This document shows positions 8,780 to 15,505 of a DNA stretch of 41,821 nt, piece after piece; position 1 is the first letter of the stretch, and each line of letters begins with the position of its first letter. The DNA is from an uncultured Pelagibacteraceae bacterium (GTDB lineage: Bacteria > Pseudomonadota > Alphaproteobacteria > Pelagibacterales > Pelagibacteraceae): positions 1-41,821 of the forward strand of contig CACECJ010000007.1 of assembly GCA_902557935.1 (NCBI GenBank), in the 5' to 3' direction. Under the pieces are notes generated by a model. That model was given only the letters and a program-made list of their open reading frames with translations. It ran no database searches and was not told where the DNA came from. The position numbers and the translations under genes were made by a program.

Positions 8780-9399
8780 TGTTCAAAAATATCCTCTTTA
8801 AAACCTTTTTGGTCAAGCTCTACCCTGGTGTCTAAGAAAGCTAAACATCTATTAAAAATTTCAATTCTTTTCTCTCTAACGAGCATGGTTTCCAATTCAT
8901 TTTTAATCTTGTGCAAATATATTACGTCATTTGCTGCATACTCTAATTGCTTATCGGTTAAATCGTTAATATCTTTGTTCCAATCACTGCTTCCAAATCT
9001 TTTGTCTAAAGATTTATTGCAAAATTCTTGCACTAAATTTTTTAATCCATGAGAGTCGGTGTATGTCCTTACAATTTTAGAGGCTATTTTTGTATCAAAA
9101 ATATTTTTAATTTTACATTTTAAAAAGTATTCTAAAGCATTTTTATCAAATCTTAAAAAATGACCAATTTTTAATATTTCATTATTTTCTAAAACAGAAA
9201 CTAAATTAGGAGCTTTAAAATTATTTTTGTTAGGTTGGATTATGTAAACGTTTTGATTTTCATCACAAATTTGAATTAAACTTAATTTATCTCTTTCAGG
9301 AATCTGTAGACCAGTAGCTTCTGTATCAATCGCTATACTTTTTTTAAAAGAATTTGCTATCTCTGAAGTAATGTCCTCTTTAATCTTAGTTATTTTCAT
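8776..9399 (-). CDS. Ribonuclease D-like 3'-5' exonuclease
   Basis: This is a DEDDy-type 3'-5' exonuclease domain protein, probably acting on RNA (tRNA trimming or decay). Exo I is seen in AIDTEATG, Exo II in GHFLRFDKNAL, and Exo III as YAANDVIYL (Tyr-x3-Asp), so all four metal-binding acidic residues and the tyrosine are present. At 207 residues it holds only the exonuclease domain; the HRDC domains of full-length RNase D are missing, as in the short alphaproteobacterial forms. I chose ATG at 9399 (MKITKIKED). The longer frame from 9438 would overlap the start of the divergent gene at 9417 and adds no conserved sequence. Confidence 0.87.
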   Translation of the reverse strand: MKITKIKEDITSEIANSFKKSIAIDTEATGLQIPERDKLSLIQICDENQNVYIIQPNKNNFKAPNLVSVLENNEILKIGHFLRFDKNALEYFLKCKIKNIFDTKIASKIVRTYTDSHGLKNLVQEFCNKSLDKRFGSSDWNKDINDLTDKQLEYAANDVIYLHKIKNELETMLVREKRIEIFNRCLAFLDTRVELDQKGFKEDIFEH

Positions 9400-9416
9400 A
9401 TATAAGTTTAAATACC

Positions 9417-10361
9417 ATGAAAAATCAAATTTGCACAATTCTTGGTGGTGGGGGGTTTATAGGCAGATATCTTGTTCGAAATTTGACCAAGAAAAACTAT
9501 AGATGCATCATTACTACAAGAAAAGCCTTTCATAAGGGGTATTTAAAGACTCAAGCCACACCCGGAGCTATTGAGTTACTGGATTGGAATCCAAATAACT
9601 TCTCAGATTTAAAAGAGGCAATTAAAAATTCAGATGTAGTCATAAATTTAATTGGTATACTCTTTGAAAATAGAAAACAAAAATTTTACAATATCCATTC
9701 AAAAATTCCTGAAGCTATCGCTAAGATTTGCTCAGAGTCAGATGTTAAGAAATTTATTCACGTTAGCGCTATTGGCGCAAATGATAAATCAAAATCGCTT
9801 TATCAAAAATCAAAATTTCTTGGGGAACAAAAAGCACTGGAGAACTTTAAAAGATCGATAATTATAAGACCAAGTGTAGTTTGCGGCCCTGAAGATAATT
9901 TTACCAATTTATTTTCAAAATTAAGTATATTGCCTGTAATTCCAGTTGTTGGCAAAAATTATAAATTTCAACCAATCTTAGTTTCAGATGTTGCAAGCTC
10001 AATTTTAAAAGCTATTGAAACAAAAAATAACGAAAGTAAAATTTATGAAATTGGAGGTCCAAAAATAATTAGTTTTGGAGACATGGTTAAGTCAATTTTA
10101 TCAACTATTAACAAAAAAAGATTTGTTGTTGAAATGCCAATGGCTTTAGCAAAAATACAGAGTACTATTACAGATTTACTTCCTTTCCCTCCGATTTTAA
10201 CCAAAGACCAATGTGAAATTTTGTCTGAGGCAGATAATGTTGTTTCTAATAATCATCTAACACTTAAAGACCTTGATATAGATCCAAAAGACGTTGAAGA
10301 GGAAATGAAAAAATGGTTATGGAGATACAAAGACGGTGGTCAGTTCGCTAAAGCACAATGA
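9417..10361 (+). CDS. NAD(P)-binding atypical SDR, NDUFA9-like (complex I 39-kDa subunit family)
   Basis: This is a Rossmann-fold protein of the NDUFA9-like atypical short-chain dehydrogenase group. The 314-residue protein opens ICTILGGGGFIGRYL, a glycine-rich dinucleotide motif, and continues with VVINLIGILFE, FIHVSAIGA and an IIRPSVVCGPEDNF segment. The last two are hallmarks of this group, which often lacks the full YxxxK pair; here LYQKSKFLGE supplies a YQKSK. In alphaproteobacteria such proteins are often annotated as complex I-associated or NAD-dependent epimerases. The substrate cannot be told from sequence. Its stop overlaps the SMR gene start (ATGA), so the two are probably co-transcribed. 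Confidence 0.88.
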   Translation: MKNQICTILGGGGFIGRYLVRNLTKKNYRCIITTRKAFHKGYLKTQATPGAIELLDWNPNNFSDLKEAIKNSDVVINLIGILFENRKQKFYNIHSKIPEAIAKICSESDVKKFIHVSAIGANDKSKSLYQKSKFLGEQKALENFKRSIIIRPSVVCGPEDNFTNLFSKLSILPVIPVVGKNYKFQPILVSDVASSILKAIETKNNESKIYEIGGPKIISFGDMVKSILSTINKKRFVVEMPMALAKIQSTITDLLPFPPILTKDQCEILSEADNVVSNNHLTLKDLDIDPKDVEEEMKKWLWRYKDGGQFAKAQ

Positions 10362-10702
10362 AAAGTATAAGTTTATTTAGTGGATATATTTACTTAATTC
10401 TTGCAATTATAACAGGTATTGCCTCTAACGGTTTTCTCAAAACTACAGAAAGTTTTACCAAGCTCACACCAACAATTTTTTGCATCACAAGTATTGTTGT
10501 TTGTATTTTTTGTTTATCTAAAGCAATGACTATAATACCTGTTGGATTTACTTATGCGACTTACGGAGCATTAACAATAACTGCAGTTACATTATTTGGA
10601 ATATTTAAATACAATCAAACTCCTAATCTTTATAGTACTGTTGGATTAATTTTAATTGTTTCAGGAGTTATACTTTTAAACCTTTTTGGTAAATTAAAGT
10701 AA
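10358..10702 (+). CDS. SMR (EmrE-like) family small membrane protein lacking the conserved glutamate
   Basis: This four-helix inner-membrane protein of 114 residues aligns without gaps to EmrE over its first half (YIYLxxAI... and ESFTKLTP matching EGFTRLWP). The family's proton/substrate-binding Glu14 is Gly20 here (AIITGIAS; codon GGT at 10415-10417), and Trp63 is Tyr69 (YATYGA). IPVGFTYA, corresponding to IPTGIAYA, is kept, as is the C-terminal helix. It is therefore SMR-related by descent but unlikely to be a classical proton-coupled drug exporter. A lipid-linked flippase role like ArnE/ArnF, which also lack the glutamate, or a partner subunit is possible. It is coupled to the NDUFA9-like gene upstream. 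Confidence 0.85.
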   Translation: MKSISLFSGYIYLILAIITGIASNGFLKTTESFTKLTPTIFCITSIVVCIFCLSKAMTIIPVGFTYATYGALTITAVTLFGIFKYNQTPNLYSTVGLILIVSGVILLNLFGKLK

Positions 10703-10703
10703 A

Positions 10704-10727
10704 CCCCTGATGTTTTTAAATCAGGGG
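10704..10727. terminator. Inverted repeat between convergent genes, likely transcription terminator
   Basis: A perfect 7-bp stem, CCCCTGA / TCAGGGG, encloses a 10-base AT loop. It starts directly after the SMR gene stop and lies before the 3' end of the opposing small gene. GC-rich stems are rare in this AT-rich sequence. No long T run follows on either strand, so termination may be weak or aided by Rho. Confidence 0.55.
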
Positions 10728-10746
10728 CATTTAATTACTTTATAAA

Positions 10747-10944
10747 CTAATTATTTAAAGATGCTGTGATAGGTTCTTTATTTTTGTTAGCTCTTTTTTC
10801 AGCGATTTTTTTCTCGATACTAGCTATCTTTAGATCAATCTTTGATAGTTTTTTTTGTTTAGTGCTTATCTTATTTTTAAGCTTATCGATTGATTTTAGT
10901 ATTTTTTTCTTTTTCTTTTCGTTTTTTTTTAATTTTTTTTTCAT
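10747..10944 (-). CDS. Small Lys-rich coiled-coil protein, function unknown
   Basis: This is a 65-residue, strongly basic protein made almost entirely of Lys with Ile/Leu spaced in heptad-like fashion (ILKSIDKLKNKI, LSKIDLKIASIEKKIAEK), so it is predicted to be a helical coiled coil. There is no signal peptide or membrane segment. It is low in complexity, but the gene looks real because its ATG is preceded at 6-bp spacing by a strong Shine-Dalgarno, GGAGGA (plus strand TCCTCC near 10951-10956), stronger than most in the window. It stands alone between a terminator-like hairpin and the DAG-kinase gene. A nucleic-acid-binding role is a guess from charge only. Confidence 0.62.
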   Translation of the reverse strand: MKKKLKKNEKKKKKILKSIDKLKNKISTKQKKLSKIDLKIASIEKKIAEKRANKNKEPITASLNN

Positions 10945-11045
10945 ATTATTCCTCCAAAAAGAAAAATCTAAAATAATCTAAAAAATTTTTCAAATGAAAT
11001 TAAGAAAAATCTTTTAAACTAAAAGTTGAAAAAATGTAGAAAATC

Positions 11046-11942
11046 CTACGGAACTAATAAATTTATAAATCTGTCTGTTTTTTGGATTTCAAGACTGTTT
11101 ACGTAACCACAATTTTCACCATCAACTTGTGATAGAACTTTATTGTTTACACCATTTATTTTTAATCTGTTCAATTCTTTTTTAATTACACTTTTTGCAG
11201 GAGTTAAGTCGCCTTTGGTTAAAATTAACCAAACATAATAAAGTAATTTTATTCTGGTCAGGTCTTTAAATATGTAAGCCACTATCCTGTTTTCAAATAT
11301 ATTGGTATCATTAGTTATAGAATGGGGACCAGCATAGTATTTTGAATTAGTACATAAAATCCAATCAGCCATAATTTTTTCATTATCTACCTTAACCTCC
11401 ATTTTATTATTTTTTAAAAATAAAAAATGCTGAAAACCTTTTAAAGCGAAAATTACTTTTCCAAGATACTTTTTAATATTAGTATTTATGGACTCAACAA
11501 TTCGAGAGTCAAAACCTACACCAGCCATCAAGAAAAAGTACTTATCATTTATTTTTGCTAATGAAATTTTCTTATGATTATCTGATACTAGGACGTTGTA
11601 AATCTCCTCCGCCTTTTTCTTAATTTGAGTTTCTATTTGTAAAATATTTGCAGTGCCAGCAGGTATGTATCCAACTAATTTGTCTTTTAGATTATCACTT
11701 TTAAACATTTCATTAATACCAAAACATACGCTCCCGTCACCGCCAGCAAATACTAACCGATCAAATTTTTTATTAGACAATTCTTTAAATACATCCCTTG
11801 CATGATCTTCGCTTTCGGTTTTAAAAAGATCTACAATATGATTTTTTTCTAAAAGATTAATGACCTTGTTAATTAATTTAAGTTTTCTGCCACCTGCTGC
11901 ATTTGCGTTAAATATCACTGCAAAATTCAATTTTTTATTCAT
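11046..11942 (-). CDS. Diacylglycerol kinase family lipid kinase
   Basis: This is a soluble DAG/sphingosine-kinase-fold enzyme of 298 residues. It has the ATP-site motifs NANAAGG (residues 12-18) and FAGGDGSVCFGINE (GGDGS, about residues 66-70), then GYIPAGTANILQIE. A family C-terminal beta domain contains QVDGEN. It would phosphorylate diacylglycerol to phosphatidic acid. It is divergent from plcP, whose phospholipase C product is diacylglycerol, so together with agt it can decide whether that lipid is recycled to phospholipid or turned into glycolipid. Substrate assignment is from context and family. Confidence 0.87.
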   Translation of the reverse strand: MNKKLNFAVIFNANAAGGRKLKLINKVINLLEKNHIVDLFKTESEDHARDVFKELSNKKFDRLVFAGGDGSVCFGINEMFKSDNLKDKLVGYIPAGTANILQIETQIKKKAEEIYNVLVSDNHKKISLAKINDKYFFLMAGVGFDSRIVESINTNIKKYLGKVIFALKGFQHFLFLKNNKMEVKVDNEKIMADWILCTNSKYYAGPHSITNDTNIFENRIVAYIFKDLTRIKLLYYVWLILTKGDLTPAKSVIKKELNRLKINGVNNKVLSQVDGENCGYVNSLEIQKTDRFINLLVP

Positions 11943-11943
11943 A

Positions 11944-11961
11944 TTTTAACAATTCTGTAAC
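11944..11961 (+). promoter_or_regulatory. Candidate Pho box upstream of plcP-agt
   Basis: TTTTAAC-AATT-CTGTAAC is a pair of 7-bp direct repeats on an 11-bp period, the geometry of PhoB operators. TATGAT follows at 11967-11972 as a possible -10. The box lies 45 bases before the plcP ATG at 12007 and only 6 bases before an in-frame ATG at 11968, so a transcript made here would exclude the upstream ATG. The first repeat is degenerate. Confidence 0.55.
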
Positions 11962-12006
11962 ATATTTATGATTCTACTTTTACTAGAGATTCGTTTTATA
12001 AAAAAT

Positions 12007-12822
12007 ATGGAAACAATTCAAACTAAATCTAAGGGAAAGATTTTAAATTACAAAAGCATCTTTATTTCCGACGTGCACCTTGGACATAGAAAAAGTGCAG
12101 CTAACAAATTATTAGAATTTTACAAACATTCAAGGTCAGAGAATTTATATCTTGTTGGTGATATCATTGATGTTTGGGCTTTAAAAACAAAATTTTACTG
12201 GCCTCAAGAACATAATGATGTGATTCAAAAAACATTAAGAAAAGCAAGACATGGAACAAAAGTAAAATATATTGTTGGAAATCATGATGATGTCTTCAGA
12301 AAATTTTTACCATTACATTTTGGCGATATTGAAGTTGTAAATAGAGCCATACATGTAAGTTCAGATAATAAAAAGTATATTGTTGTTCATGGTGATGCTT
12401 GGGATGGAGTGATGAAATATGCTCCATGGTTATCAAAAGCCGGAGCCATAGCGTATACTTTGTTACTCGAGTTTAACGTAGTCATAAATTTTTTTAGAAG
12501 ATTATTAAAAAAAGGTAATTGGTCTTTAGCAAAATATTTAAAACACAAAGTAAAGAACGCTGTAAAATATATAGGTGATTATGAAAAAACTTTAGCAACT
12601 TATGCTAAAAGAAAAAATGTTGATGGCATAATTTGTGGTCATATTCATCATTCTGCCGATCAAGTCTTAGATGGTGTGAGATATTTAAATTGTGGTGATT
12701 GGGTAGAAGGTGCAACTTTCTTGGTAGAACATTTTGATGGTCGCATGGAAGTTATTGACTGGGATAAAATCAGAGGTGATGTTGTTGATTACGAGCCATA
12801 TCTAAAAGTAGTAAATAAATAA
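12007..12822 (+). CDS. plcP: PlcP-type metallophosphoesterase (phospholipase C for lipid remodelling)
   Basis: This is a calcineurin-like phosphoesterase of the COG2908/LpxH-related family, 271 residues. Metal-binding motifs run in order: SDVHLG, VGDIIDVW, VGNHDD, VVHGDAW and CGHIHH. In marine alphaproteobacteria the family member next to a GT4 glycosyltransferase is PlcP, which removes the phosphate head group from phospholipids to leave diacylglycerol during phosphate starvation. agt follows with no gap and the DAG kinase is divergent. LpxH (UDP-diacylglucosamine hydrolase) is the alternative, but LpxH would not be expected in this gene company. ATG 12007 (METIQTK) is preferred over 11968 because the candidate Pho box ends 6 bases before 11968. 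Confidence 0.85.
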   Translation: METIQTKSKGKILNYKSIFISDVHLGHRKSAANKLLEFYKHSRSENLYLVGDIIDVWALKTKFYWPQEHNDVIQKTLRKARHGTKVKYIVGNHDDVFRKFLPLHFGDIEVVNRAIHVSSDNKKYIVVHGDAWDGVMKYAPWLSKAGAIAYTLLLEFNVVINFFRRLLKKGNWSLAKYLKHKVKNAVKYIGDYEKTLATYAKRKNVDGIICGHIHHSADQVLDGVRYLNCGDWVEGATFLVEHFDGRMEVIDWDKIRGDVVDYEPYLKVVNK

Positions 12823-13827
12823 ATGAAAATTTTAATCGTTACTGATGCCTGGTATCCGCAAGTGAACGGTGTTTGTAGAACTTTAAAAAATCTTGGCGAT
12901 GAATTAAAAAAAATTGGACATCAGGTTGAATATATTGAACCTAATCAATTTTTTACTGTGCCAATGCCAAAATATAATGAAATAAAACTTTCTCTTAATG
13001 TTTGGCCTAGAGTAGGTAGATTAATTTCTAAAGCCGATGCTGACATAATTCACATAGCTACAGAAGGTCCGATAGGAATATTTGCAAAAAGATATTGTGT
13101 AAAAAATAAGCTTAAGTTTACCACGTCTTACCATACTCAATTTGATAAATATTTGAAGCTATACTATCCTTATTTGCCAATTAAGCTTGCTCAAAAGTTC
13201 CTTAAAGGATTTCATTCAAAGGCGGAAAAAATTTTAGTAACAACTCAGTCAATGAAAGATGAACTTCAAGAAATTGGTTTTGATAAGGATAAGATGGTTG
13301 TTTGGACCAGAGGGGCAAACCACGGGGCATTTCAAAAGCCTAAAAAGATTAATTTAGAGTATAAAAGACCAATTTTTCTTTATGTGGGAAGGGTATCTAT
13401 TGAGAAGAATATCAGAGCATTTCTGGATTTAGAGTTAGAAGGCACGAAACTAATTGTGGGTAAAGGACCTGATTTAGATAAACTTAAAAAAGAATACCCA
13501 GAAGCGATATTTAAAGGAGAGAGAACAAATGGTGAGCTTGCAAGTTACTTTGCTTCTTCTGATGTTTTTGTTTTCCCGAGCAAAACAGATACTTTTGGAA
13601 TTGTAATTATAGAAGCTCTAAAATGTGGATTGCCAGTAGCTGCTTACCCAGTAGCAGGACCAAAAGATATTTTTAATGGCACAAATATTGGTTCTTTAAA
13701 TAATGATTTAAAATTAGCTGCCGAAGAAGCCTTAAAAGCAGATAGACAAGCATGCGTGGAACATGCAAAAAAATATACTTGGGAAAATTGCGCTAAAATT
13801 TTTTTAGATAGCGCTGTTCCTAATTAA
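12823..13827 (+). CDS. agt: GT4 glycosyltransferase, probable diacylglycerol glycosyltransferase Agt
   Basis: This transferase of the GT-B/GT4 family (334 residues) would attach a sugar from a nucleotide donor to diacylglycerol, making monoglycosyl- or glucuronosyl-diacylglycerol. The N-terminal acceptor domain opens ILIVTDAWYPQVNGVCRTL, and the donor domain has FLYVGRVSIEKN, VGKGPDLD and SKTDTFGIVIIEALKCGLPV. The usual EX7E donor motif appears as DX7E, as is common in lipid-sugar GT4 enzymes of this type. The start codon follows the plcP stop directly. It overlaps the opposing acyltransferase 3' end by 8 bases. Pairing with plcP and a Pho box matches the lipid-renovation locus known from Pi-stressed SAR11. 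The sugar is not readable from sequence. Confidence 0.84.
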   Translation: MKILIVTDAWYPQVNGVCRTLKNLGDELKKIGHQVEYIEPNQFFTVPMPKYNEIKLSLNVWPRVGRLISKADADIIHIATEGPIGIFAKRYCVKNKLKFTTSYHTQFDKYLKLYYPYLPIKLAQKFLKGFHSKAEKILVTTQSMKDELQEIGFDKDKMVVWTRGANHGAFQKPKKINLEYKRPIFLYVGRVSIEKNIRAFLDLELEGTKLIVGKGPDLDKLKKEYPEAIFKGERTNGELASYFASSDVFVFPSKTDTFGIVIIEALKCGLPVAAYPVAGPKDIFNGTNIGSLNNDLKLAAEEALKADRQACVEHAKKYTWENCAKIFLDSAVPN

Positions 13828-14560
13828 TCAAAGATAAAACCTTTTTTCTCATTCTTTCAGCCAAATAAAAATTGTTATCCTTTATAAATTCCATGATTTT
13901 GAAAGATTTACCAATAGTTAAGTTTATAGTTTTATTTTTTTTATTTAGAAGTTCCTGAACGAACAAAATTCTTCTTAAATTATTATTTATAAATCCTACA
14001 AATTGAAAAAATAAACTATTTTGGCCTGAAAAAAAAACTGGGGTAATTTCACATGGAGATTTTTTATAAATTGAGGCCACCAACGGTTTCCACTCTCTTT
14101 CTTTAGCTTTATCAAAAATGAATTTAGAAGTTGCAACTTCCCCGGAAGGAAAGGTTATTAGCAAGCCGTTATTTTTAAGGTGTTTAATCGCTTTATTTTT
14201 TGAATTAATATTAGAAATTTTTGCACCCTTAGTTTTTTTAAAACTTAAAGGAAATAAGTATTTTTTTATATGATTAACTTCAGCAAGCTCTTCATTAATT
14301 AATATTTTATAATCTTCTCTTACCTCTGCAACCAGAGCGCTGATAATTAAACCATCAACTATACCAAAAGGATGATTACAAATAATCAAACAAGGACCAG
14401 AAGAAGGTATATTGACTTTGCCATCAACTTCATAATTAATATTTAATATTTTTAATGCTTTAGCCCAAAAATTTATGTTAAAATCTGGATCATTATAATT
14501 ATCTTTATAAATCTTTCTTATTTTTTCAAATTTGAAAATACTTTCAATTAAAGAACGCAT
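13820..14560 (-). CDS. Lysophospholipid acyltransferase family protein, candidate OlsA
   Basis: This is a 246-residue PlsC-superfamily acyltransferase. It shows the catalytic HX4D-type block NHPFGIVDGL (His-Pro-Phe-Gly-Ile-Val-Asp), GPCLIICNHP, and the second block FPSGEVATS. Members of this branch next to OlsB add the second fatty acyl chain to lyso-ornithine lipid (OlsA activity). The gene lies 25 bases downstream of the olsB-like gene on the same strand, which makes OlsA more likely than a general phosphatidate-forming PlsC. No clear transmembrane helix is seen, but a peripheral inner-membrane location is expected. Confidence 0.8.
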   Translation of the reverse strand: MRSLIESIFKFEKIRKIYKDNYNDPDFNINFWAKALKILNINYEVDGKVNIPSSGPCLIICNHPFGIVDGLIISALVAEVREDYKILINEELAEVNHIKKYLFPLSFKKTKGAKISNINSKNKAIKHLKNNGLLITFPSGEVATSKFIFDKAKEREWKPLVASIYKKSPCEITPVFFSGQNSLFFQFVGFINNNLRRILFVQELLNKKNKTINLTIGKSFKIMEFIKDNNFYLAERMRKKVLSLIN

Positions 14561-14585
14561 TCTTACTTTATAAATGATAGGTAAA

Positions 14586-15401
14586 TTAATTGCTAAATTT
14601 TTTTAGATAAGTCTCTTTAATTCTAGAAAAAGGAAGAAATATGAAAACATCCGTAGTTTTAAAGTGATTATCTAAAACTGCACCGTCACCGATATAAGCA
14701 TTCAACCTCAGATATGCTTTAATTAAAGCAGGTAATTTTTTTACAATATCCATTTTTGAGAGTATAGAAATATTGTTGCTCAAATTTACTTTATACCCAT
14801 TTAGTGCCTTTACTTTAATTTCATCAGGCATTGTAAAATTATCATTTAAGAATTTTAGCTCAGGTTCAATCAATTTTATATTTGTTTCTAAAAAACTAGC
14901 TGTTCCAAATAAAGCATCTACTTTGTTCTCGACAACGTATTCATGAATTTTTTTCCACATAAGCTGTAAAACATTTTTTTTTCTAAATTTTTTATTAATA
15001 CAAGATCTACTTAACTCTAATAAGTTATTATATTTATTTGATTTTAGAAGATTAGAAAGGTCATATTCATTAGATGAATAAAAACCTTTATTTTTTTGAG
15101 CAACACTTTGTTTTAGAAGTCTATAAGTTCCAATAACTTTAGTTTTACTTAATTTATTTTTTTTAAAAGTTACAATTATGTGCTCTGCGTATTTATCGTA
15201 ATCATCAGTTTCTCTTTTAAAAGAATTAAGTTTTATAATTTTATTTTCACGTTCTGCAAAAAATACTTTATATCTTAATCTTTGCGCAGCTTTTATTTCA
15301 GATTTGCTATCGGCTAAATAGCAACTAAAAGTTGGCTGAAAAAAGTTACTTGTATTAATAAATAACTTATTATTTTGTAATTTTTTAAGGCTAATTAACA
15401 T
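14586..15401 (-). CDS. olsB: OlsB-like ornithine-acyl-ACP N-acyltransferase
   Basis: This is a 271-residue GNAT-fold protein of the hemolysin/OlsB type (Acetyltransf_5). The characteristic N-terminal half reads AQRLRYKVFFAERE, then DDYDKYAEHIIV and VIGTYRLLK. LLELSRSCINKKFR is the family's ExxRxCxxxxxR-like core, and the C-terminal region includes YIGDGAVLD. OlsB joins 3-hydroxyacyl-ACP to the alpha-amino group of ornithine, giving lyso-ornithine lipid, a phosphorus-free membrane lipid used at low phosphate. The olsA-like gene follows it. The gene is divergent from phoR, but the Pho-box repeats in the gap point toward phoR and not toward this gene. Confidence 0.85.
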   Translation of the reverse strand: MLISLKKLQNNKLFINTSNFFQPTFSCYLADSKSEIKAAQRLRYKVFFAERENKIIKLNSFKRETDDYDKYAEHIIVTFKKNKLSKTKVIGTYRLLKQSVAQKNKGFYSSNEYDLSNLLKSNKYNNLLELSRSCINKKFRKKNVLQLMWKKIHEYVVENKVDALFGTASFLETNIKLIEPELKFLNDNFTMPDEIKVKALNGYKVNLSNNISILSKMDIVKKLPALIKAYLRLNAYIGDGAVLDNHFKTTDVFIFLPFSRIKETYLKKFSN

Positions 15402-15443
15402 ACTAAGTAATTATGTGATTCACCTTTCAGAAATATGAAGAAT

Positions 15444-15461
15444 TTGTTTAAAATCTGTTAC
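15444..15461 (+). promoter_or_regulatory. Candidate Pho box upstream of phoR
   Basis: TTGTTTA-AAAT-CTGTTAC has two 7-bp repeats with an 11-bp period, and the second is a good PhoB half-site. It ends 44 bases before the phoR ATG, nearly the same spacing as in front of plcP. A TATAAT at 15494-15499 lies only 6 bases before the ATG; if used, the transcript would be almost leaderless. Autoregulation of phoR by PhoB would follow. Confidence 0.5.
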
Positions 15462-15505
15462 AAAGATGCTCTTTAAAAACCTTCTGCTTCAAGTATAATT
15501 TATTT

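Noticed and set aside
9400-9438. Longer start for the RNase D-like gene at 9438
   Set aside because: It would overlap the divergent gene at 9417 and adds residues before the family's normal N-terminus; ATG 9399 fits better.
10766-10981. Plus-strand 71-codon frame that looks like a two-helix membrane peptide
   Set aside because: It is the complement of the Lys-rich gene at 10747-10944 (AAA/AAG read as TTT/CTT). Only the minus-strand frame has a Shine-Dalgarno at correct spacing.
11968-12006. Longer plcP start at 11968
   Set aside because: It lies 6 bases after the candidate Pho box, so it would be upstream of the transcription start; the extra 13 residues are not conserved-looking.
15402-15443. 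Minus-oriented Pho box for olsB
   Set aside because: No CTGTNAY repeat with 11-bp period on the minus strand in the gap; the only repeats face phoR.
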